Below are positions 1-3,949 of a stretch of 5,190 bases of DNA, in pieces. The notes beneath the pieces are model-generated. The model worked only from the letters and a program-made list of their open reading frames with translations, made no database searches and was not told the origin of the DNA. Source of the DNA: Candidatus Zixiibacteriota bacterium (GTDB taxonomy: Bacteria; Zixibacteria; MSB-5A5; GN15; FEB-12); NCBI GenBank assembly GCA_023700785.1, contig JAMPYH010000208.1, positions 1 through 5,190 on the forward strand, read 5' to 3'. How positions within the stretch are numbered: the first letter of the stretch is position 1; each line of letters starts with the position of its first letter. Made by a program: the position numbers and the translations under genes.

Positions 1-98
1 ACGACGCGGCTTTTGCTTCCGCCCAGTATCTTCCCCGAAATGAACTCGCCGATGGCGCAGCCGAGCGCGATAACCCCGCAAGCCATCGCCACGACCTA
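1..98 (-). other. Open in-frame continuation of the bactofilin-like gene beyond its TAG
   Basis: Downstream of the TAG at 96-98 the reading frame of the bactofilin-like gene remains open for 31 codons to the window edge. It begins VVAMACGVIALGCAIGEF, a small-residue-rich hydrophobic stretch, and continues as a polar, lysine-containing tail. This is what is expected of the last transmembrane helix of the C-terminal membrane domain found in similar bactofilin/membrane fusion proteins, where the helix directly follows a PF-type segment like the one ending the upstream ORF. TAG differs from TGG (Trp) by one base, and Trp would fit a membrane-interface position here. I therefore infer that the intact protein runs past this codon and that the true stop lies outside the window. 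A sequencing or assembly error, a real nonsense mutation, or stop-codon readthrough would all explain it. Confidence 0.7.
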
Positions 99-917
99 GG
101 CGATCGGAATGAACGGAACGACCGCGATGCCGATGATCGTGATCGCGACCAATACGATGATCAAGGGAGGCAGGAACAGAAACAACAGACCGACGAAGGT
201 TGAACGTACTTTGAAATTGAGCATGCAATCCTGAAGGTGCCCGAATTGAATCGGAAAAAGCGTGGTCACCAGGAACGCGACCACAAAAAGAAAGATAAGG
301 AATCCAAACACGATCACGAGCCCGTCGACGGAAAAGGATCGCTGTATAACTTCGGTCGGGAAGTCCAGCGCGTTTGTCAACTCCTGCCGACCGGCGACCA
401 CACCGCCCTCATTGACCACGATCTCCGGAGCTTTGATACTTCCATCAACCCGGCCCGACTCGGTCACCAGAACGCGACCGCTGATCGACTGAATATCTCC
501 TTTGACCCAGCCCTTGACGATCACGCGTCCATAGGCGATAAAACTGGAACTGACATATTCATCATAACCGACCAGGACCGATTTTTGAAATTGCTTGATG
601 AACTTTTCCTGGGTGCAGCGCTCTTCGACCGAGCGATACGCTACCTCCTCAACCGGTCTCCCCTCACCGGGCCGAACGGTTCTCCCCGCGGCCGATCTAT
701 CCGGCACGAACGCGTTCCGGTCAAAGTCGTAGGTCCAGAAGTTGCCCGCTGTGTCGATCGCGTTGACTCCCTCGCTGGTCAACTCGATCTCGATGAAGAC
801 GGTGTCGGGGGGAGGAACGGGATCGCCAGCCTGTTGCGCCTGGAGCGGGAGAGCAACTCCACTCACCAGGAACATCAGCGCGGCGAGAGATATGTATATG
901 GTCACAGACCGTTGCAT
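96..917 (-). CDS. Exported bactofilin-domain protein with C-terminal membrane helices (possibly truncated by TAG)
   Basis: This 273-residue product starts with a Sec signal peptide (residues 1-27, hydrophobic core LAALMFLVSG, likely cleavage near LQA-QQA). A proline-rich, acidic spacer follows. Residues 112-190 form a bactofilin-like (polymer-forming cytoskeletal) beta-repeat region, with the pattern VIVKGWVKGDIQSISGRVLV and later GRVDGSI turns. The C-terminus has hydrophobic helices at about 199-221 and 241-273. Unlike classical cytosolic bactofilins, the signal peptide places the beta domain outside the cytoplasm, anchored by the C-terminal helices; a scaffold or envelope role is inferred, not known. 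ATG at 915-917 is preceded by a modest GGA Shine-Dalgarno. The gene is third in an operon, 26 nt after the DUF4097 gene. The final membrane helix appears to be cut off by the TAG at 96-98. Confidence 0.8.
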   Translation of the reverse strand: MQRSVTIYISLAALMFLVSGVALPLQAQQAGDPVPPPDTVFIEIELTSEGVNAIDTAGNFWTYDFDRNAFVPDRSAAGRTVRPGEGRPVEEVAYRSVEERCTQEKFIKQFQKSVLVGYDEYVSSSFIAYGRVIVKGWVKGDIQSISGRVLVTESGRVDGSIKAPEIVVNEGGVVAGRQELTNALDFPTEVIQRSFSVDGLVIVFGFLIFLFVVAFLVTTLFPIQFGHLQDCMLNFKVRSTFVGLLFLFLPPLIIVLVAITIIGIAVVPFIPIA

Positions 918-918
918 G

Positions 919-933
919 CTACATCCAATGTAG
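919..933 (-). promoter_or_regulatory. Small hairpin around the ribosome binding site of the bactofilin-like gene
   Basis: A perfect inverted repeat, CTACAT-CCA-ATGTAG on the plus strand, sits one base upstream of the ATG. In the mRNA it would give a 6-bp stem with a 3-nt loop containing the GG of the only nearby Shine-Dalgarno-like sequence. A second purine-rich stretch (GGCGGA, 935-940) lies just 5' of the hairpin and would be brought close to the start codon if the hairpin forms. It could modulate translation of the third operon gene, but the stem is short and AU-rich, so chance is possible. Confidence 0.35.
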
Positions 934-943
934 ATCCGCCGGT

Positions 944-1954
944 TTAAAACTGGGCGACAGTCACATCACCCGATATCGATACCAGCGAGACCTGAATTCC
1001 GCCGACTCCCACGGTACCTACCAGTTGGCGAGTCGACATTTTGTCTATCTTCACCGGAAGCTCCGTCCTGATCGTCCCTGTCTCGGACTTGATCTTCAGG
1101 ACGCCCGAGGCTTCGGATGGTACCATCAACGTAATATCCCCGGACTCAGTTTCAACGAACAGATCTCGCGCGGTTTCGAGCGGCGTCTGGATGGTCGCGC
1201 TGCCGGTCACGGTCGTGAGGTCAAGCGCGCCCCGCTCCTGCCGGATATTGACATCCGCGGACGTCGTTTTCACTCGAACATCGCCATCCACAAACCGCAG
1301 GTCGATACTGCCGGTGGGCTGGCGGACGGTTACCGGTCCAAAGATCATCTCGCCTTTCGTGCTGCCGGCGCTATTGGCGATATCTATCGAACCTTCGATA
1401 CTGGTCAGTTCCAGGCTCGCCGCGGCTGATTTGATAGTGACCGCGCCGTGGATCGCCGTCAGGGCGACATGCTGCGAAGAGGTTGTCATGCTGACATCAC
1501 CATCGATCTCGCTGATCTTCATGTTTCCTTCGCCGTTATCCAGATCGATCGAGCAGGCACGCGGAACCTTGATCATAAAGCTCACTTCGCCGAACGAATC
1601 TTCCTTGCCGCGTCCCAGCACTTTCTGCCAGAAGGAACGTCCGCGCTCCCGGATCGGCAGATAGTTGGCGGAAACTTTGACTCGCTGGCCGTTCTGCTCA
1701 ACCCGGATCTCGATATGATCAGCGATCTCGGCCGCCTCGCGATCATCGCCGATCTTGATATGCTTGACAGCATCGATGATCAGATTCGGTTGGTCGTGCC
1801 CGATGATCTCGATATCGCCATCAAAACAGGTGAGACTCAGAGTGGTTTTGTCACCCGTTTCGACAATTCGCTGATACTGAAACGTGTGCTCGCCGGCGAG
1901 GACGACAGATCCAAACGCGCCGACAAACAGCATGCAAAAGAAAAACCGATTCAC
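944..1954 (-). CDS. Secreted DUF4097-like beta-repeat protein
   Basis: The 336-residue product has an N-terminal Sec signal peptide (about 1-21, hydrophobic FFFCMLFVGAFGSVVLA), with no lipobox cysteine at the cleavage site and no further membrane helix, so it should be exported or periplasmic. Residues 40-100 make a beta-rich domain (DGDIEIIGHDQP). From about 140 to the end there is a ladder of short strands with glycine turns (GNMKISEIDGDVSM, SIEGSIDIA, VDGDVRVKT, ESGDITL, ISGDVTVAQF). That is the pattern of the DUF4097 / putative adhesin family, a likely beta-helix of unknown biochemical role. The start is GTG (1952-1954), with GAGG five bases upstream at 1960-1963. The gene lies 39 nt after the sigma factor gene and 26 nt before the bactofilin-like gene, so the three are probably co-transcribed. 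Two cysteines (43 and 134) remain in the mature part. It is not an obvious anti-sigma factor. Confidence 0.85.
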   Translation of the reverse strand: MNRFFFCMLFVGAFGSVVLAGEHTFQYQRIVETGDKTTLSLTCFDGDIEIIGHDQPNLIIDAVKHIKIGDDREAAEIADHIEIRVEQNGQRVKVSANYLPIRERGRSFWQKVLGRGKEDSFGEVSFMIKVPRACSIDLDNGEGNMKISEIDGDVSMTTSSQHVALTAIHGAVTIKSAAASLELTSIEGSIDIANSAGSTKGEMIFGPVTVRQPTGSIDLRFVDGDVRVKTTSADVNIRQERGALDLTTVTGSATIQTPLETARDLFVETESGDITLMVPSEASGVLKIKSETGTIRTELPVKIDKMSTRQLVGTVGVGGIQVSLVSISGDVTVAQF

Positions 1955-1993
1955 CGTAACCTCGAGTCCGCCGGGGCGGACGGTTGGGGTGGA

Positions 1994-2557
1994 TTAGAGG
2001 TGCCGAAGTTTCTTTTTCAGCAGCTCCCGGGCTCGGAATATCCGAGCCTTGACCGTTCCTACCGGTATTCCTAGTAAATCGGCTATTTCCTCGTACGATT
2101 TATCTTCCTTGTGCCGGTAAACTATCACGTCGCGATAGTTCTTGGGCAGGGAATCGATCGCCTCTTCTATCGAAAAGCTCCGCTCCTTCCGTTCCAGATC
2201 CCGTTCCGGATGATAGGAATAATCCGCTACTTCGATCTCAACCGAGCCATCCTGCGTCTCCAACGGCCGGTCAAGAGACAGAGCCTGGATCCGCTTTTTG
2301 CGAAGGAAGTCAATGGACGAGTTCGCGGCGATCTTGTAGAGCCAGGTCGAAAACCGGTACTCGGAGCGGTAAGATGCCAGGGCTGAGAAGGCCTTCATAA
2401 AGGTCTCCTGCACCAGATCGTTGGCAACCTCGTCGTTGCGGACTATCTTGTTGACAATATGGAAGATAGCGAGCCGATGCTTGTCCATGAGAAACGTGTA
2501 CGCCCGCTGATTGCCGGCTAACGCTTCTTCTATCCAGATGCTGTCTTCGTCCTGCAA
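1994..2557 (-). CDS. ECF-family RNA polymerase sigma factor
   Basis: The 187-residue length and domain order are those of a minimal group 4 (ECF) sigma factor: sigma-2 at about 15-88 and sigma-4 at about 129-183, with no sigma-3. Region 2.2 has DLVQETFMKAF (47-57), regions 2.3-2.4 have FSTWLYKIAANSSIDFLRK (69-87), and the sigma-4 helix-turn-helix has YEEIADLLGIPVGTVKARIF (155-174). It would direct RNA polymerase to a dedicated promoter class. The start is TTG (2555-2557). A TAG in the same frame at 2564-2566 rules out any longer form, and AGGA at 2562-2565 gives a ribosome site with a short 4-nt spacer. The DUF4097 and bactofilin-like genes follow in the same operon. No zinc-binding or membrane anti-sigma gene is seen next to it. 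An ECF-type promoter lies directly upstream, suggesting autoregulation. Confidence 0.95.
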   Translation of the reverse strand: MQDEDSIWIEEALAGNQRAYTFLMDKHRLAIFHIVNKIVRNDEVANDLVQETFMKAFSALASYRSEYRFSTWLYKIAANSSIDFLRKKRIQALSLDRPLETQDGSVEIEVADYSYHPERDLERKERSFSIEEAIDSLPKNYRDVIVYRHKEDKSYEEIADLLGIPVGTVKARIFRARELLKKKLRHL

Positions 2558-2573
2558 CGGATCCTACTTAGGG

Positions 2574-2600
2574 TACGGGTTTGGCTCTATCCCTGTTTCA
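2574..2600 (-). promoter_or_regulatory. Candidate ECF-type promoter of the sigma factor operon
   Basis: On the minus strand TGAAAC (2600-2595) is followed after exactly 17 bases by CGTA (2577-2574). This resembles the ECF promoter pattern of an AAC-containing -35 and a CGT-containing -10, as in Bacillus SigW promoters (TGAAAC...CGTA). The -10 end is 16 nt before the TTG start, so the mRNA leader would be about 10 nt and just include the AGGA ribosome site. The same arrangement occurs upstream of arsR in this window. Direct autoregulation by the adjacent sigma factor is the natural inference. Confidence 0.55.
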
Positions 2601-2616
2601 ATCAAGCCATTAAAAT

Positions 2617-2647
2617 AAGGTCTGGCTGATACTTAGGCAAAGACCTT
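2617..2647 (-). terminator. Intrinsic terminator downstream of the AHSA1/SRPBCC gene
   Basis: A perfect 7-bp inverted repeat (AAGGTCT at 2617-2623, AGACCTT at 2641-2647) encloses a 17-nt loop. In the minus-strand transcript the stem is followed by ATTTTA, and on the plus strand by TTTTT-like sequence, so it could act in both directions. It begins ten bases after the AHSA1 stop codon and ends upstream of the sigma factor promoter, separating the two transcription units. The stem is only moderately strong. Confidence 0.55.
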
Positions 2648-2656
2648 TTTGGCGGC

Positions 2657-3136
2657 CTAACTGTTCACATACCCCTGCAGATAACTCTTTTTGGGGTTCT
2701 GGCTTCGAAGATCAAGCCGATGTTCGAGGAACGCCTTTAGGTTGGTCAAAAAGAAGACCCAGCCATTGCGGCAGCCCATATGCCATTCGACCCTTGCTTT
2801 TGGCGTATCTTTCATGCCGTACTGGCGGAGGATACAGTCGCAGCCTTCTTTAACCTTTTTGAATCTTACTTCTACTGTTTCGCCGTCTTTTCCAAAGCTG
2901 AATCGGAATAGCTCGTTTTTCCTGATCGCCAGCACCTTTTCGTCTCCCGAAGCGCCGGTGACGAACTGCATGAAGAACCTCCCGCCCTTTTTCGGCTCGA
3001 GAGATCCTTTCCAGCTGAACCACTTGACGATCACTTTCTCCGATGTCCAGGCATTAAAGACTCTGGCCGGCGTCGCTCGAATCTCGATCTTCTCGGTGAA
3101 CTGAGTCCAGTCGTAAACTTTGGATCTGGTCGCCAT
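2657..3136 (-). CDS. AHSA1 / SRPBCC-domain (START-like) protein
   Basis: The 159-residue product has the full-length pattern of the AHSA1-like branch of the SRPBCC (Bet v 1/START-like) fold: an N-terminal strand and helix FTEKIEIRATPARVFNAWTS (13-32), KWFSW (38-42), the GGRFFMQF strand (51-58), and the C-terminal long helix GWVFFLTNLKAFLEHRLDLR (125-144). These proteins have a hydrophobic cavity for ligands or protein partners and are often found with ArsR-type regulators; the ligand here cannot be read from sequence. The cytoplasmic location follows from the absence of a signal peptide. ATG at 3134-3136 is the first ATG after an in-frame TGA (3176-3178) and has GGAG seven bases upstream (3144-3147). 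It appears monocistronic, with a terminator after it and hairpins before it. The stop is TAG. Confidence 0.9.
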   Translation of the reverse strand: MATRSKVYDWTQFTEKIEIRATPARVFNAWTSEKVIVKWFSWKGSLEPKKGGRFFMQFVTGASGDEKVLAIRKNELFRFSFGKDGETVEVRFKKVKEGCDCILRQYGMKDTPKARVEWHMGCRNGWVFFLTNLKAFLEHRLDLRSQNPKKSYLQGYVNS

Positions 3137-3259
3137 GCTCTCACTCCGCGAGTTCAGATTACAACGGTTTGGGATTCATGGAGGATAGTCTAGGCGGAGC
3201 CGACGGCATGTCCAAGCAAAAAGAAGTCGCGTCTGACATCGCCTAAACCGGTAAAAGAG

Positions 3260-3296
3260 CGCGGGCGATTCCCTCTGCTTCTGAGAACCGCCCGCG
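3260..3296 (-). terminator. GC-rich hairpin, likely terminator of the arsR transcript
   Basis: CGCGGGCG (3260-3267) and CGCCCGCG (3289-3296) form a perfect 8-bp GC stem, with further TTC/GAA pairing inside and a loop of about 13-21 nt. In the minus-strand transcript it is followed by CTCTTTTACC, a short U-tract, which suits an intrinsic terminator for the arsR unit. On the opposite strand it is followed by AAAATTTT. It lies more than 120 nt before the AHSA1 start codon. Confidence 0.5.
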
Positions 3297-3311
3297 AAAA
3301 TTTTGGTTCTC
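3283..3311. repeat. Alternative stem overlapping two hairpins
   Basis: GAGAACC (3283-3289) and GGTTCTC (3305-3311) are exact inverted copies separated by 15 bases. The left copy runs one base into the right arm of the hairpin at 3260-3296, and the right copy overlaps the left arm of the hairpin at 3309-3334 by three bases. Forming this stem would therefore compete with both. Competing stems are typical of attenuators, but nothing else identifies one here. Confidence 0.3.
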
Positions 3312-3334
3312 CGGCGGCGCTTCGACCGCCGGAG
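3309..3334. repeat. Strong 9-bp hairpin downstream of arsR
   Basis: CTCCGGCGG (3309-3317) and CCGCCGGAG (3326-3334) pair perfectly around an 8-nt loop. In the arsR-direction transcript it is followed by AACCAAAATTTT, not an immediate U-tract, so it may protect the 3' end or help termination together with the next hairpin rather than terminate alone. Confidence 0.5.
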
Positions 3335-3348
3335 ATGGGCCGATTATT

Positions 3349-3362
3349 GTCCTGCCCAGGAC
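3349..3362. repeat. Short palindrome just after the 16-codon ORF
   Basis: GTCCTG-CC-CAGGAC is a near-perfect palindrome that can fold as a 5-bp stem with a GCCC tetraloop. It starts five bases after the TAA of the small ORF downstream of arsR and is the first of three consecutive hairpins in the arsR 3' region. Confidence 0.35.
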
Positions 3363-3367
3363 TATGT

Positions 3368-3418
3368 TTACGAACCGCCGCAGCAATGAGCGACGCGCGG
3401 AATGGCATAACGCATCAT
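3368..3418 (-). CDS. Putative 16-residue Cys-Cys peptide translationally coupled to arsR
   Basis: A minus-strand ORF begins with tandem ATG codons (3418-3413), the first overlapping the arsR stop as ATGA, and ends at TAA (3370-3368). It encodes MMRYAIPRVAHCCGGS. Its start is preceded by AAAGGAG (3432-3426) with an ideal 7-nt spacer, the strongest Shine-Dalgarno sequence I see in the window, while arsR itself has none. A ribosome site this good inside the end of arsR needs an explanation, and this ORF is the only frame placed to use it. The peptide is basic with a His-Cys-Cys-Gly-Gly tail that might bind a thiophilic metal(loid). I recognise no family. It could also be the remnant of a longer decayed gene, or the Shine-Dalgarno match could be chance. 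Confidence 0.4.
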   Translation of the reverse strand: MMRYAIPRVAHCCGGS

Positions 3419-3825
3419 GGTCGGTCTCCTTTAGGTTTGGGATCATTCTTTCTCTTGATATGAGCATGCTCGGATCGCTTTCCCGGTTTCTTTGCGATTC
3501 TCTCGATAGGCTGGCGCGGCTTGACCGTGATGCAGCAGCAGGGGAAACTCGCGACCAGATCGACACAAAACGACTTTAGATTCTCGGCATTCAGCTGATA
3601 GACCACCTTTTGCCCCTGGCGTATGCGAATCACCAGTCCGGCCGCTGACAGAGTTTGCAGGTGTCGCGTTATAGTCGGCTGTGAGAGGTTGAAGAACGAC
3701 ACTATCTGCCCGACCGTCCGCGGTTCTCCCTCCAGCATCAAAAGAATCTTGAGCCGGGTGGGGTCGGCCATCGCCCGCATGGCGGACGGAAGGATCTCTA
3801 TGTCGCGCTGATGTGTCATATTCAT
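3415..3825 (-). CDS. ArsR-family winged-helix repressor with C-terminal Cys-Cys-Cys cluster
   Basis: From ATG at 3823-3825 the product is 136 residues. Residues 19-30 (ADPTRLKILLML) and the helix-turn-helix at 38-65 (VGQIVSFF, SQPTITRHLQTLSAAGLV), followed by the wing RQGQKVVYQLN (69-79), are diagnostic of ArsR/SmtB regulators. The classical alpha-3 ELCVCD arsenic site is absent; the candidate sensor thiols are Cys87 and Cys96-98 at the C-terminal dimerisation helix, a position reminiscent of Acidithiobacillus AfArsR. A lysine/arginine-rich tail of about 33 residues follows, longer than usual. The frame is open up to an ATG at 3924, but that extension would run across the promoter and operator and looks non-coding, so I chose 3825 (3819 is also possible). 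There is no Shine-Dalgarno, consistent with a nearly leaderless mRNA. The DAACS gene diverges from it. Confidence 0.9.
   Translation of the reverse strand: MNMTHQRDIEILPSAMRAMADPTRLKILLMLEGEPRTVGQIVSFFNLSQPTITRHLQTLSAAGLVIRIRQGQKVVYQLNAENLKSFCVDLVASFPCCCITVKPRQPIERIAKKPGKRSEHAHIKRKNDPKPKGDRP
3426..3432 (-). promoter_or_regulatory. Strong ribosome binding site inside the 3' end of arsR
   Basis: The minus strand reads AAAGGAG seven bases before the ATG at 3418-3416. It is the evidence that decides the start of the 16-codon ORF overlapping the arsR stop codon. Confidence 0.5.
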
Positions 3826-3832
3826 AGATATA

Positions 3833-3848
3833 TACGCATGAATGCATA
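3833..3848. promoter_or_regulatory. Putative ArsR operator
   Basis: TAcGCATgaATGCaTA is an imperfect 16-bp palindrome (capital letters pair) with AT-rich flanks, the size and style of ArsR/SmtB-family operators. It lies eight bases upstream of the arsR start codon and covers the CGTA -10 half of the candidate arsR promoter, so a bound repressor would block transcription. Autoregulation by the adjacent repressor is the expected arrangement for the family; whether it also affects the divergent DAACS gene about 100 bp away is unclear. Confidence 0.5.
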
Positions 3849-3859
3849 AGTTAGTTCCA
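3833..3859 (-). promoter_or_regulatory. Candidate ECF-type promoter of arsR
   Basis: On the minus strand TGGAAC (3859-3854) is followed after exactly 17 bases by CGTA (3836-3833), the same pattern and spacing as upstream of the sigma factor gene. GGAAC is the typical ECF -35 core. The -10 end is only seven bases before the ATG at 3825, so transcription would start at or next to the start codon, giving a leaderless or near-leaderless message. That matches the absence of a Shine-Dalgarno sequence for arsR. Confidence 0.5.
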
Positions 3860-3949
3860 GAAAAATGAGCTGCTTTTGACAGTTTATCTTGCGTCGGCCG
3901 GCAGAAATCCACATTTTTCGGCAACTAATCAAGTAACAAGCACTTAGCG

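Noticed and set aside
237..947. Long plus-strand ORFs opposite the bactofilin and DUF4097 genes
   Set aside because: Charged, composition-biased translations antisense to clear genes with signal peptides and family motifs; shadows of the codon bias.
2636..2659. Readthrough of the AHSA1 TAG stop into seven more codons before a TAA
   Set aside because: The added residues (AAKKVFA) overlap the terminator stem, and the protein already ends where the family normally does; it does not support UAG recoding.
3178..3246. Plus-strand 22-codon ORF, with an internal ATG at 3208, before the hairpin at 3260
   Set aside because: Weak ribosome sites, no promoter and no recognisable sequence; likely chance.
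3190..3408. 72-codon minus-strand ORF across the hairpin region
   Set aside because: It is encoded through perfect GC-rich inverted repeats, has arginine- and serine-rich low-information content, and its start is poorly spaced from the ribosome site, which fits the 16-codon ORF instead.
3876..3881. Perfect TTGACA -35 box on the plus strand upstream of the DAACS gene
   Set aside because: No acceptable -10 sequence lies 15-19 bases downstream (the region is CGGCAG-like), so a housekeeping promoter cannot be supported; the 3860-3949 interval otherwise shows nothing definite.
3826..3924. Longer arsR start at 3924 adding 33 residues
   Set aside because: The extra segment crosses the candidate promoter and operator, has no resemblance to ArsR N-termini and would start only 26 bp from the divergent gene.
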